64,000 bases of DNA from Desulfovibrio piger. Lineage in GTDB: Bacteria > Desulfobacterota > Desulfovibrionia > Desulfovibrionales > Desulfovibrionaceae. The translations under genes were made by a program, and so were the position numbers. The stretch lies in assembly GCF_900116045.1 (NCBI RefSeq), contig NZ_LT630450.1, positions 2,008,501 to 2,072,500 of the forward strand. The letters are read 5' to 3'. The notes beneath the pieces were generated by a model. That model was not told the DNA's origin. It worked only from the letters and a program-made list of their open reading frames with translations, and did no database searches. This document shows, piece by piece, positions 35,215 through 43,897 of the stretch. Numbering within the stretch: the stretch's first letter is position 1; each line of letters starts with the position of its first letter.

Positions 35215-36579
35215 ATGACCGTCCATTCCTTTTCTTCCGCAGCCGGAGCGGCCGCGCCCCTGACGCGCGCCCGTGCGTCCGGCTCTTTGCCGGTGTGGTC
35301 CCTGAGCCTGGGCTGTCCCAAGAACCGTGTGGATACCGAGCATCTGCTGGGCTCGCTGGGCATGCCCGTGCGCAGCGTGGAACACATGGGCCGGGCACGC
35401 CTGGTCTTCATCAATACCTGCGGTTTCATCGAACCTGCCGTGCGCGAGTCCATCCGCTCCGTCCTCGATGCCGTGGAGCGCCTGGGCCGCTGCAAGCGCC
35501 GCCCCCTGCTGGCCGTGGCCGGCTGCATGGTGGGGCGCTACGGCGTCAGGGATCTGGCCGCCGACCTGCCCGAGGTGGACCTGTGGCTGCCCACCAGCGA
35601 GCTGGAGCACTGGCCCGGCATGGTGCGCGAGGCCCTGGGCCTGCCCGCCGCGCCCGCGGCGCCGGGCCGCCTGCTCTCCACGGGCCCGTCCTATGCCTGG
35701 CTCAAGGTGGGCGAGGGCTGCCGCCACAAGTGCGCCTTCTGCACCATCCCTTCCATCAGGGGCCCGCTGCGCTCGGTGCCCGCCGCCGACCTGCGCGAGG
35801 AGGCCCGCGGCCTGCTGGCCGGCGGGGTGCGCGAACTGGTCCTGGTGGCCCAGGACCTGACCTCGTGGGGCAGCGACTTCGACACGCCCCAGAGCCTGCC
35901 CCGACTGCTGGACGAGCTGCTGCCCCTGGACCGCCTGACCTGGCTGCGCCTGCTCTACCTCTACCCCAGCGGCGTCACGCCCGAACTGCTGCGCTACATG
36001 CGCGAGGCCGGGCCGCAGCTGCTGCCCTACTTCGACATCCCCCTGCAGCACGCCCATCCCGAGGTGCTGACCCGCATGGGCCGCCCCTTCGCCCATGATC
36101 CCCGCCGCGTGGTGGACCGCGTGCGCGAGGCCCTGCCCGGGGCCGCCCTGCGCACTACCTTCATCGTGGGCTATCCCGGCGAGACCGAGGAACATTTCCA
36201 GGCCCTGTGCCGTTTCGTGGAGGAGACACGCTTCCGCCATCTGGGGGTCTTCGCCTATCAGGCCGAGGAGGGCACGCCCGCGGCGGCCATGCCCGACCAG
36301 GTGCCCGTGGAAGTACGCGAGGAACGCCGCGCCGCGCTCATGGAGATACAGGCCGGCATCAGCGAGCAGCAGTTGCAGGAAGTGGTGGGCCGGACCATGC
36401 CGGTGCTGGTGGACGCGCCCCATGACGAATGGCCGGGCCTGCATGTGGGCCGCGTCTGGTTCCAGGCGCCCGAAGTGGACGGCATCACCTATGTGAGCGG
36501 CCCGGGTGTGGCCCCCGGTGCGCTGGTGCAGGGCGACATCGTGGAGAGCAGCACCTACGATCTGACAGCCCTGGCCTGA
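35215..36579 (+). CDS. rimO: Ribosomal protein S12 methylthiotransferase RimO
   Basis: Radical-SAM enzyme that methylthiolates the conserved Asp of ribosomal protein S12. The 454 residues contain the N-terminal UPF0004 domain with its three cluster cysteines (LGCPKN, NTCGF, AGCMV), the radical SAM CRHKCAFCTIPSIRGPLRS, and a C-terminal TRAM-type region. SLGCPKNRVDTEHLLG, PYFDIPLQHAHPEVL and RTTFIVGYPGETEEHF favour RimO over MiaB. The first 25 or so residues are an extra Ala-rich stretch. The start at 35215 has only a weak Shine-Dalgarno. Confidence 0.93.
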   Translation: MTVHSFSSAAGAAAPLTRARASGSLPVWSLSLGCPKNRVDTEHLLGSLGMPVRSVEHMGRARLVFINTCGFIEPAVRESIRSVLDAVERLGRCKRRPLLAVAGCMVGRYGVRDLAADLPEVDLWLPTSELEHWPGMVREALGLPAAPAAPGRLLSTGPSYAWLKVGEGCRHKCAFCTIPSIRGPLRSVPAADLREEARGLLAGGVRELVLVAQDLTSWGSDFDTPQSLPRLLDELLPLDRLTWLRLLYLYPSGVTPELLRYMREAGPQLLPYFDIPLQHAHPEVLTRMGRPFAHDPRRVVDRVREALPGAALRTTFIVGYPGETEEHFQALCRFVEETRFRHLGVFAYQAEEGTPAAAMPDQVPVEVREERRAALMEIQAGISEQQLQEVVGRTMPVLVDAPHDEWPGLHVGRVWFQAPEVDGITYVSGPGVAPGALVQGDIVESSTYDLTALA

Positions 36580-36599
36580 TCCCTTTTTGAATGGTGTCC

Positions 36600-36625
36600 G
36601 GCAGGGGCGCTTCGGCGCCCCTGCC
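36600..36625 (+). terminator. Strong hairpin with UUCG loop after rimO
   Basis: GGCAGGGGCGC-TTCG-GCGCCCCTGCC, an 11-bp perfect stem with a stable tetraloop but no T-tract. It may act as a terminator or as an mRNA 3' end. Confidence 0.55.
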
Positions 36626-36714
36626 GATGACGGCCCCCGGTCTCCGGGCCGGGGAGGACGACGTGGGCGCCGTGCGCCACGCCCAACCCTTGCAGCATGC
36701 ATCTGGAGCAGCGC

Positions 36715-39081
36715 ATGACTACCCCTTCGCAGACGGAAACGGCCCGCCCCCTGGACGGCGCCACGGAAAATATCCTGGACGACGGACAACGCCCCGGCTG
36801 GTGGCGGCATTTTGCGGGGCACGAGGACACGGAATGCGTCATCCGGCCCATGCATCTGGCCTCGCTGCTGGACAGGGCCGCCCGGACGCACGGCGACCGT
36901 CTGGCCATCCGTTTCCAGAATTTCCAGATGACCTACCGCCGTCTGCACGAGGCGGCGGAGCGCTTTGCCGAGGCCCTGCGCCTGCGCGGCGTCAAGCCCG
37001 GCCAGCGGGTGGCCGTCATGCTGCCCAACATCCCGCAGACCGTCATCGCCTTCTGGGGCATCATGAAGGCCGGGGCCGTGGCGGTGATGACCAATCCGCT
37101 CTACATGGAAAAGGAGCTGCTGCACCATTTCAATGATGCCGGGGCCGAAGTGCTGGTGACCCTGGATCTGCTCTGGGCCAAGCTCGAGCCCCTGCGCAAC
37201 CGCCTGCCCCTGCGCCTGGTCGTGGTCACGGGCATCGCCGACGGCCTGGCCTTCCCGCTCAACTGGCTGTACCGCCTCAAGGCCCGCCGTGAGGGCCAGG
37301 TGCCGCAGGTGCCCTACGGGCAGGACGTGCTGCGCTGGAAGGATTTCATCAAGGTCCGCGGCCGCTTCAGCGTGCCCACCGACGAGGACCCCGGTGACGC
37401 CCTGGCCCTGCTCCAGTACACGGGCGGCACCTCCGGCCAGCCCAAGGGCGCCATGCTGGGCCATGCCTGCCTCTCGGCCCAGATGCAGCAGCTGCTGGCC
37501 ATCCTGCACATGGACTGGGAAAACTGCAAGCCCATGTCCTTCCTGAGCATCATGCCCTTCTTCCACGTCTTCGGCCTGGTGGGCAACATCATCCTGCCCA
37601 CGGCCCTGGCGGCCACCACCATCCCGGTGCCGCGCTACACGCCCGCCGACCTGCTGCGGACCATCGCCCGCTTCCGCCCCACCTTCTTCGTGGGAGCGCC
37701 TTCGGTCTACATGTCGCTCATGCAGCAGAAGGACATCACGAAATACGACCTCACCTGCATCGAGATCTGCGTCTCCGGCTCGGCGCCGTTCCCCACCGAG
37801 GCCCTGCGCCGCTGGGTGAGCATGACCCATGCCAGCATCACCGAAGGTTTCGGTCTGACCGAAGCCTCGCCCTGCGTCACGGCCAATCCGCTGGACGGCC
37901 CGCAGAAGGAAGGCTCCATCGGCGTGGCCTTCCCCCATACCGAGATCCGCATCGTGGACATCAACGACAGCAGCCGCGTCCTGGGCCCCCATGAGGAAGG
38001 CGAGATGCTGGTGCGCGGCCCGCAGGTCATGCAGGGCTACTGGAACCGCCCCGAGGAGACGGCCGCCACCCTGGCCGACGGCTGGCTGCATACGGGCGAC
38101 ATCGCCTATTATGACGAAGAGGGCTATTACTACATCGTGGACCGCAAGAAGGACCTGGTCATCGTGGGGGGCTACAATGTCTACCCCCGCGAAGTGGACG
38201 AGGTCCTGTACGAACATCCCAAGGTGGCCGAGGCCGTGGCCGTGGGCGTCAAGCATCCCACCCGCGGCGAAGTGCTCAAGGCCTATGTGGTGCCCCGCCC
38301 CGGCGAGACCCTGACCACGGCCGAGCTGACGGCCCACTGCCGGACGCATCTGGCCAATTACAAGGTGCCCAAGTTCTTCGAGTTCCGCGAGGAACTGCCC
38401 AAGAGCCTCATCGGCAAGGTGCTGCGCCGTATCCTGCGTGACGAGGAAGCCGTGCGCGTGGCCCGGGGGCAGGGCGACGAGGACCGCCTGCTGCCCACGC
38501 CGGACCGGCCCGCCGCGGTGCCCACCCGTGCCCAGGCCCTGGGCCGGCAGGCGGGCGAGCTGCTGGAAGACGCCCGGGAAAAGATGGGCTCCCTGCGCGG
38601 CCAGGCCGGAGAGATGGTGGAGGAAGCCCGCCAGAAAGCCGGAGAGCTGCGCCGCCAGAGCGGTGCAGTGGTGGGCGGGGCCCGCCAGAAGGCCGGCGAA
38701 CTGCTGGACGAGGCTCGCGGCAAGGCCGGGGAGATGATGGAGGAAGCGCGCCAGAAAGCCGGTGAACTGCGCCGCCAGAGCGGCGAGATGGTGGACAAGG
38801 CGCGCGACAGGGCGGGCGAACTGGGCCAGCAGGCGGGCGAGCTGCTGGAAGACGCCCGGGAAAAGATGGGTTCCCTGCGCGGCCAGGCCGAAGAGATGGT
38901 GGAGGAAGCCCGCCAGAAGGCCGGAGAGCTGCGCCGCCAGAGCGGTGCAGTGGTGGGCGGGGCCCGTCAGAAGGCCGGAGAGCTGCTGCATGAGGCCTGC
39001 GACAAAGCCGGTGAGCTGGGCCAGCAGGCCGGAGAACTGCTGGACAAGGCCCGCGGCAGGGGCGACGACGGGAAAAAGTAA
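36715..39081 (+). CDS. Long-chain acyl-CoA synthetase with C-terminal 11-residue repeat tail
   Basis: A 788-residue FadD-type AMP-forming ligase. Residues about 40-590 are the complete adenylate-forming enzyme: LLQYTGGTSGQPKGAMLGH (P-loop), SGSAPFPTEAL, GFGLTEASP, GWLHTGDIAYYDEEGY, and KSLIGKVLRR with the catalytic lysine. It activates fatty acids at the membrane. What is odd is the tail of about 175 residues: repeated AGELLEDAREK, AGELRRQSG, AGEMVEEARQK and similar 11-mers, strongly amphipathic and like group 3 LEA or apolipoprotein helices. FadD proteins normally end near residue 560-600. The ATG at 36715 is chosen because GGAGCAGCGC precedes it; an ATG at 36697 lies ahead of that. Confidence 0.9.
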   Translation: MTTPSQTETARPLDGATENILDDGQRPGWWRHFAGHEDTECVIRPMHLASLLDRAARTHGDRLAIRFQNFQMTYRRLHEAAERFAEALRLRGVKPGQRVAVMLPNIPQTVIAFWGIMKAGAVAVMTNPLYMEKELLHHFNDAGAEVLVTLDLLWAKLEPLRNRLPLRLVVVTGIADGLAFPLNWLYRLKARREGQVPQVPYGQDVLRWKDFIKVRGRFSVPTDEDPGDALALLQYTGGTSGQPKGAMLGHACLSAQMQQLLAILHMDWENCKPMSFLSIMPFFHVFGLVGNIILPTALAATTIPVPRYTPADLLRTIARFRPTFFVGAPSVYMSLMQQKDITKYDLTCIEICVSGSAPFPTEALRRWVSMTHASITEGFGLTEASPCVTANPLDGPQKEGSIGVAFPHTEIRIVDINDSSRVLGPHEEGEMLVRGPQVMQGYWNRPEETAATLADGWLHTGDIAYYDEEGYYYIVDRKKDLVIVGGYNVYPREVDEVLYEHPKVAEAVAVGVKHPTRGEVLKAYVVPRPGETLTTAELTAHCRTHLANYKVPKFFEFREELPKSLIGKVLRRILRDEEAVRVARGQGDEDRLLPTPDRPAAVPTRAQALGRQAGELLEDAREKMGSLRGQAGEMVEEARQKAGELRRQSGAVVGGARQKAGELLDEARGKAGEMMEEARQKAGELRRQSGEMVDKARDRAGELGQQAGELLEDAREKMGSLRGQAEEMVEEARQKAGELRRQSGAVVGGARQKAGELLHEACDKAGELGQQAGELLDKARGRGDDGKK
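38548..38978 (+). repeat. Internal direct repeat inside the acyl-CoA synthetase tail
   Basis: About 149 bp starting at 38548 (CAGGCGGGCGAGCTGCTGG) recurs almost unchanged at 38830, an offset of 282 bp or 94 codons. Only a few third-position and single-base differences are visible, so the tail grew by recent in-frame duplication. Confidence 0.85.
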
Positions 39082-39158
39082 AAAGCGATATGGCCGGGAG
39101 GCGGCCCGCCCTGCATCCCTGCGGGCGGATACGTCCGGTTCCCGGCTTTGGGAAAAGC

Positions 39159-39194
39159 GAACAGCCCTTCCTGCCGTGGCAGGAAGGGCTGTTC
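39159..39194. terminator. Perfect 17-bp hairpin between convergent genes
   Basis: GAACAGCCCTTCCTGCC (39159-39175) pairs with 39178-39194. There is no T-tract on either side, so termination is likely but not certain. Confidence 0.6.
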
Positions 39195-39252
39195 TGTCCG
39201 ATGGGACGCGCCGGGGAAGGGGCCCTGGGGCTCCCCCCCAAAAAAAGAAGCG

Positions 39253-39936
39253 CTAGATCTGCACGGACTGGCCGGGCAGCAGATCGATGCAGGTGCAGCC
39301 GGGGGCCACGCGGGCCAGCTCGGCCTTGAAGGCTTCCGTGTCCTTGGCCAGCACCGGGAAGGTGCCCCAGTGCATGGGGATGACCTGCTTGCAGCCCAGC
39401 AGCTTGCAGGCCAGGGCCGCCTGGCGGGCGTCCATGGTGAAGACGCCGCCCATGGGCAGCAGGGCCACGTCGAGGGGGTAGAGGCGGCCCCACAGCTCCA
39501 TGCCCGCGAAGATGCAGGTATCGCCCGCATGATAGATGTGCTTGCCGTCAGGCGTGCGGATGATGTAGCCGGCCGGGGAGCCCGACTCGCTGGAATGGTA
39601 GGCCTGGGTCATGGTGAACTCGAAGCCCGCATGGGCCACGGTGCCGCCCATGTTGAAGCCGATGCCGTTGAGCAGGCGGGACGGCGGCACGCCGAGGTCC
39701 ACCAGTTTCTGGGCCGTGCCCACGATGGCGCCCAGCATGGCCTTGGTGTTCTGGCAGATGCTGACGGTATCGCCCACATGGTCGGCATGGTCATGGGTGA
39801 CCAGCACCACATCCACCGGGCCGATGCTGCCGGCGGTGACACCGGAAGCGGGCGTCAGGAAGGGGTCCACGACGACGTGCGTGTCGCCACAGCTGATATT
39901 GAAGGCCGAGTGGCCGTACCAGAGGATCTGACTCAT
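39253..39936 (-). CDS. UPF0173-type metal-dependent hydrolase
   Basis: A 227-residue metallo-beta-lactamase-fold protein. [10 protein letters not shown] is the HxHxDH metal site, and [10 protein letters not shown] and [10 protein letters not shown] supply the later His and Asp ligands. Its length and [11 protein letters not shown] start fit the UPF0173/YtkL group, for which no physiological substrate is established. The start at 39936 follows AAGGAGAACAACC. It is a single gene, convergent with the acyl-CoA synthetase. The 316 bp upstream to the tRNA hold only the tRNA promoter. Confidence 0.9.
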   Translation of the reverse strand: MSQILWYGHSAFNISCGDTHVVVDPFLTPASGVTAGSIGPVDVVLVTHDHADHVGDTVSICQNTKAMLGAIVGTAQKLVDLGVPPSRLLNGIGFNMGGTVAHAGFEFTMTQAYHSSESGSPAGYIIRTPDGKHIYHAGDTCIFAGMELWGRLYPLDVALLPMGGVFTMDARQAALACKLLGCKQVIPMHWGTFPVLAKDTEAFKAELARVAPGCTCIDLLPGQSVQI

Positions 39937-40214
39937 GGTTGTTCTCCTTGTTTGGGGGCCGCAGGGCGGCGGAAAGCCCGGAACGGGAGCAAAAGTATAG
40001 GGCCAGACTAGGAGATTGTCACGCGGAAAAAGCGGACCGCCGTGGCGCTGCCGCTTCCGGCAGGCGCCGCGCTGTCTCCGGCGGACGGCGGAAGGGAGGC
40101 GGGATGCGTCCCCCGGAGGCGCTGCGCGGGAGGTTCCTTTTTCGTTTTTCCTGACAGGCCGGGGCACGGGGCTCGGCCGCTGGTGTCGCCCCGGCGGACG
40201 GCCCGGGGCGGGAC

Positions 40215-40243
40215 TTGACAGCGGCACGCCCTTTGCCTAGAAA
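40215..40243 (+). promoter_or_regulatory. Promoter of tRNA-Arg
   Basis: Consensus TTGACA, 17-bp spacer, TAGAAA, 9 bp before the mature tRNA 5' end. Confidence 0.8.
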
Positions 40244-40252
40244 GACACGTGT

Positions 40253-40329
40253 GCGCCCGTAGCTCAGTCGGATAGAGCGTTGGCCTCCGGAGCCAAAGGC
40301 CGTGAGTTCGAATCTCGCCGGGCGCGCCA
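40253..40329 (+). tRNA. tRNA-Arg (anticodon CCG)
   Basis: 77 nt with encoded CCA. Acceptor GCGCCCG pairs with CGGGCGC, the anticodon arm is TTGGC-CTCCGGA-GCCAA, and the T arm has GTTCGAATC. CCG reads CGG arginine codons. Confidence 0.97.
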
Positions 40330-40338
40330 CAGATTTCA

Positions 40339-40372
40339 GGCCCTCACGAGAATGTCTCGCGGGGGCTTTTTT
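40339..40372 (+). terminator. Intrinsic terminator of tRNA-Arg
   Basis: GCCCTCACGAGA-ATG-TCTCGCGGGGGC with one mismatch, followed by TTTTTT. Confidence 0.85.
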
Positions 40373-40436
40373 CGTGCCTGCGGGCCGGGCCTCACAGGCC
40401 GGAGCAGGGCTCCTCCGCAGGCAGCGTCACAGACCG

Positions 40437-40474
40437 GCAAAAAACGGGGCATCCGCTTGTGGATGCCCCGTTCC
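40437..40474 (-). terminator. Intrinsic terminator of the effector-like gene
   Basis: AACGGGGCATCC (40443-40454) with GGATGCCCCGTT (40461-40472); the A-run on the left is a T-tract on the minus strand. Confidence 0.85.
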
Positions 40475-40527
40475 GTTTTCAGGCGGGCAGGTTGGCAGCC
40501 CCGGTGCGGGCACCGGTATGTGTGCCG

Positions 40528-42738
40528 CTAGCCCAGCTGGGTGTTGAACAGCACGTCGAGATCCTCGATGCGGAACTGCAGCGGTTCCCGGCCGTTGGGC
40601 AGCAGGAAGGAGGCGCTCGCGTTGATGCCGGAGGAGGCAAGGGGACCCAGGCCCTCATCGGCCTTCTGGAAGCAGAACTCGATGTTGACGCGGTACGAGC
40701 CGTCAGGGTGCCGGATGACCTCGATGGGCAGGCTGTTGGCGAGGGACCTGCCCTGGAGGGTGTTGATGCGGACGGTCTCGGCGGCGGTGGCCGGGTCGGA
40801 CATGAGGAGCATCAGGATGTCGGCGCCGCTGGCCTGATGCAGCGGGCTGCAGACGCGTCCGGCTTCTTCGGCGGAGGGGAACATGGCGATGAGGGCGTCC
40901 AGCTCCTGTTCCAGCCGTTGCGGATACTGGCTGATGCCTCCGCCGCCGATCCTGTGGCCGTTGACGGTGATGCCGCTGCGGGCGAAGTCCTTGAGGAACT
41001 GGTCGGAGAAGAAGTTGCACTTGCGGATGAGCTCGGGCGAGGCTTCATCCAGCCTGGACAGGGCGGAAGCCCCGTTGCCCGGAGGGGTGGACCGGACGGT
41101 GGCGTTGAGGCCGTCCAGCACCTGCCGCCGGGCGGCGGCCATGTCGAAGGTCTGCCCCCCGGGCAGGGTCAGGCCCAGGCCCTGGGGCACGAAACGGCGC
41201 GCCTCGGCCATGCGCATCTGGCCGAGGCCGGGAGCGCGGATGAGGAGATCCTCGTAGTCCCTGTTTTCCGTGGCATGGACCAGGGTATTCAGGGCGTTCA
41301 TGAGCAGGAGATTGTTGCGGGAACGCAGGTCAGCGTCGGCCTCCCCGGCAAGTTCCCGGCGCAGGGCATGCAGGGGGGAACCTCCGCCCAGGGCACGGCG
41401 GACCGCATAGTCGGCGGCATTGCGGGCAGCGATGCGCCCGGCCAGATCAGGCGGAAGGGGCTGGCCCTGCTTGTCGAGCTCCCGGACATGCTCCAGTTCG
41501 TCCTTGCTCAGGGGGGCCAGATTGCCGAGATCCAGCATCCTGCACGCTGCCTGAGCCGTCAGGATGCGGACCAGACCGGCTTCCGGCCCGCCCCCGATGC
41601 CGGGACGCAGACTGCCGTCAGCCTGTGTGAGGGCGGCGTGCATGGTCCGGGCGTAGGCATCGAAGTCCCTCTTCAGTCCGGCGGGGCTGGCATCGCCCCG
41701 CGTCAGGGTGCGCAGGAACTGGCCCGTATCCTGTAGGGTATCGCACATGGCCTGCGCCATGGCCGCGTTCACGGGCTGGGGGGCGTGCAGGATCGCATCC
41801 TGCAGGATGCGCTTGGCCTCCCGGGGCAGGGCCCGGGCGTGCTCCACCGTATCCAGGGCCGCCACGAAACTGTTGATGATGTTGTCGGCCACGGTGGCGG
41901 CTTCCGCCAGCGTGGGCTGGTGCATGTTGTTGCTGTCATTCAGGCAGCGGGCGCTGAGCTTGTCATGGATGGTCTGGACCAGGACATCGCGGGTGGCGGG
42001 ACTGATGTCGCCAACAAGGCCCCTGGTCCGCATGGCGGCGCCCAGACGGGCCGTGAAGCCGTGGGGGCCCTCGCCGCCGACCTGCTCCGCCATGGCCGCG
42101 ATGCCGGCCTTGGCTTCCTTCAGGGTCTGCATGCGGACGCTCTCGCCAAGGGCGTCCAGGCTTTCGGCCGCTGTCAGCGAATGGTCGGCGCGCCGGGCCC
42201 CGGCTTCCAGGTCGCGCAGGGCGGCGTCCCGGTAGCCCTGGAGCTGCTCCGCCGTGGCCGGGGGCAGGCCGAAGCGCTGCCGCCGCATGGCCATCTGCGT
42301 TTCCAGATCCGAGGGCGAGCCGTCGGCATGGGGGGCGCAGAGCTTCTGGAACTGGTCCCGGGCATTGATGAGCCGGGTCTCCAGACGGGCCTGGTCTTCC
42401 GTCGTCTTGATGCGGATGACGTCCTGCAGCACCCGGGCCGCGTCACGCCCGCTCAGGGGGCGCCCGGCAGCCAGCCTGCTTTCCAGGCTCTTCCGGGCGA
42501 TGGCCGCGAAGCGGTCGCCCAGATCGTCGGTCTGCCGGATGGTATTGATGATCCCGGTCATGACGTCACGGTTGGCCTGGGCGGCCGTGTCGCTGTGGCG
42601 CGAGCGTATCCAGCTGGCGATGCGGCCTCCCAGCGAGGAGGTGGTGGGGACGGTATGTCCCCGGTGATCGATTCCCAGATGTTCCTTGCCGAAGGCACCC
42701 AGCCGTTGGGCGATGATGTTCAGGTCATTGATCTTCAT
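40528..42738 (-). CDS. Large uncharacterised protein, candidate type III secretion effector
   Basis: A 736-residue soluble, mostly helical protein with no recognised domain, signal peptide or membrane segment. The N-terminus MKINDLNIIAQRLG is followed by a polar region rich in Ser, Thr and Asn, as in type III secretion signals. The C-terminal third has HRIGGGGISQYPQRLEQELDALI and SYRVNIEFCFQKADEGLGPL. It starts 25 bp after a CesT-type chaperone gene, preceded by AAAGGATTCGCC, so the two are an operon. Chaperone followed by a large helical partner is the standard effector or translocator arrangement. The assignment rests on context; no other secretion gene is in the window. Confidence 0.6.
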   Translation of the reverse strand: MKINDLNIIAQRLGAFGKEHLGIDHRGHTVPTTSSLGGRIASWIRSRHSDTAAQANRDVMTGIINTIRQTDDLGDRFAAIARKSLESRLAAGRPLSGRDAARVLQDVIRIKTTEDQARLETRLINARDQFQKLCAPHADGSPSDLETQMAMRRQRFGLPPATAEQLQGYRDAALRDLEAGARRADHSLTAAESLDALGESVRMQTLKEAKAGIAAMAEQVGGEGPHGFTARLGAAMRTRGLVGDISPATRDVLVQTIHDKLSARCLNDSNNMHQPTLAEAATVADNIINSFVAALDTVEHARALPREAKRILQDAILHAPQPVNAAMAQAMCDTLQDTGQFLRTLTRGDASPAGLKRDFDAYARTMHAALTQADGSLRPGIGGGPEAGLVRILTAQAACRMLDLGNLAPLSKDELEHVRELDKQGQPLPPDLAGRIAARNAADYAVRRALGGGSPLHALRRELAGEADADLRSRNNLLLMNALNTLVHATENRDYEDLLIRAPGLGQMRMAEARRFVPQGLGLTLPGGQTFDMAAARRQVLDGLNATVRSTPPGNGASALSRLDEASPELIRKCNFFSDQFLKDFARSGITVNGHRIGGGGISQYPQRLEQELDALIAMFPSAEEAGRVCSPLHQASGADILMLLMSDPATAAETVRINTLQGRSLANSLPIEVIRHPDGSYRVNIEFCFQKADEGLGPLASSGINASASFLLPNGREPLQFRIEDLDVLFNTQLG

Positions 42739-42763
42739 GGCGAATCCTTTATGGCAGCAGCTT

Positions 42764-43225
42764 TCAGATTCTCAACATGCCGTCGTTCCAGTCTGTTTCC
42801 CCGGCGGCCCGGGGCGTGGCAGCCTCTTCCTTCAGTTGCGCGATGGAAGCGCGCAGGGACTCCACCGTGTCCACATGACGGCCGAGCTGGCGGTCGAGGA
42901 GGCTCTCGTCCAGCTGTTCCAGCGGCAGGCGGCGGGTATAGGTCACGGCGTCGAGCAGGGGCTCGATGCCCAGCACGCCGCCGTCCGTGCCCTTGAAAAA
43001 GCTGTCCAGTTCCAGCAGCAGGCCATAGAGCGCCAGCTTGTCGGCATCGCTTTCCGGCAGGCCGCATACCCGGCTGTACAGGTACAGGGCGCCGTCGTTT
43101 TCGGCGCATTCCAGGGTGACCGTCACGTCATCGAAACGGAGCGTGCAAACGCCGTTCTCGGTCTCAAGGCCGTCCATGCCGATAGTGGCACCAAATTTTG
43201 CAATGATATGGGCAATGGGATGCAT
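42764..43225 (-). CDS. CesT-family type III secretion chaperone
   Basis: A 153-residue acidic protein matching the CesT/SycE/SicP chaperone pattern: an N-terminal helix (IAHIIAKFGATIGMDGLE), strand NGVCTLRFDDVTVTLECAEN, LYLYSRVCGLPESDADKLALYGLLLELDSFFKG, then GGVLGIEPLLDAVTYTRRLPLEQLD. Such proteins dimerise, bind the unfolded N-terminus of one partner and deliver it to the type III export gate. The start at 43225 follows AAGGAGAGCAT. It lies just upstream of the large gene at 42738 and downstream of a tRNA cluster. Confidence 0.82.
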   Translation of the reverse strand: MHPIAHIIAKFGATIGMDGLETENGVCTLRFDDVTVTLECAENDGALYLYSRVCGLPESDADKLALYGLLLELDSFFKGTDGGVLGIEPLLDAVTYTRRLPLEQLDESLLDRQLGRHVDTVESLRASIAQLKEEAATPRAAGETDWNDGMLRI

Positions 43226-43334
43226 ATGCTCTCCTTTTTGTTACTGGTATAGCAAAAGGTAGACCAGGAGGCTGTCCCTGTCCATGCGGCGTGCCCGACG
43301 CGCGCGGCCAGGCGGCCGTGCCGGAGCGGCGGGA

Positions 43335-43369
43335 ACAAAAAAAGGCGCCCTGCATGTGCAGGGCGCCTT
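43335..43369 (-). terminator. Intrinsic terminator after tRNA-Asp (first copy)
   Basis: AAGGCGCCCTGCA with TGCAGGGCGCCTT; the A-run at 43337-43343 is a T-tract on the minus strand. Confidence 0.88.
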
Positions 43370-43378
43370 GGGCGATTA

Positions 43379-43455
<77 letters not shown>

Positions 43456-43491
43456 AGATATGGAGTCGGGAAAGTATCCCGTATTCTTCTC

Positions 43492-43524
43492 AAAAAAAGC
43501 GCACCGTTTGCACAGTGCGCTTTT
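43492..43524 (-). terminator. Intrinsic terminator between the two tRNA-Asp genes
   Basis: AGCGCAC with GTGCGCT around a 10-nt loop, with a seven-A run (T-tract on minus). It would separate the second tRNA-Asp from the first, or allow partial read-through. Confidence 0.75.
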
Positions 43525-43534
43525 CTCGCAATTA

Positions 43535-43611
<77 letters not shown>

Positions 43612-43615
43612 GTAG

Positions 43616-43691
43616 TGGTGGACAGTACAGGACTTGAACCTGTGACCCCCGCCGTGTGAAGGCGGTGCTCTACCAGCTGAGCTAACTGTCC
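43616..43691 (-). tRNA. tRNA-Val (anticodon CAC)
   Basis: 76 nt with encoded CCA. Acceptor GGACAGT / ACTGTCC, anticodon arm CCGCC-TTCACAC-GGCGG, T arm GGTTCAAGTCC. It reads GTG codons and is first in the minus-strand tRNA unit. Confidence 0.97.
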
Positions 43692-43715
43692 GTGTTGTCC
43701 TCTCGAACAAAAGTG

Positions 43716-43744
43716 TTTGTACGGGAAACTCCCCTCAGGGTCAA
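43716..43744 (-). promoter_or_regulatory. Promoter of the tRNA-Val/tRNA-Asp unit
   Basis: Minus strand TTGACC (43744-43739), 17-bp spacer, TACAAA (43721-43716). An A/T-rich stretch immediately upstream (43745-43790) could act as an UP element. Confidence 0.7.
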
Positions 43745-43792
43745 GAAAAAAATCAAAAAAAGCAAAGAAAGTTTCATCTTGCAAATAATCAT

Positions 43793-43821
43793 TTGAAATA
43801 AAAGGATAAAAATTTGATATT
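43793..43821 (+). promoter_or_regulatory. Putative promoter of the polysaccharide deacetylase gene
   Basis: TTGAAA, 17-bp spacer, GATATT inside a distinctly AT-rich stretch (43740-43835) shared with the divergent tRNA promoter. Confidence 0.5.
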
Positions 43822-43897
43822 TGTTCCTGATAAATGGTCTTGCAGTCCCGGGGGGCCGGTGTTAGGTAGAAAAACACTTCAGTTCAGGGTGGAAAAG

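Noticed and set aside
34309..38991. The panC reading frame stays open upstream for over 4.6 kb, giving a frame of more than 1,800 codons.
   Set aside because: It runs antisense to three clear genes (cysteine peptidase, rimO, acyl-CoA synthetase), is Gly/His/Gln-rich and repetitive, and lacks any domain. It is a by-product of GC-biased third positions; panC itself begins at 34308.
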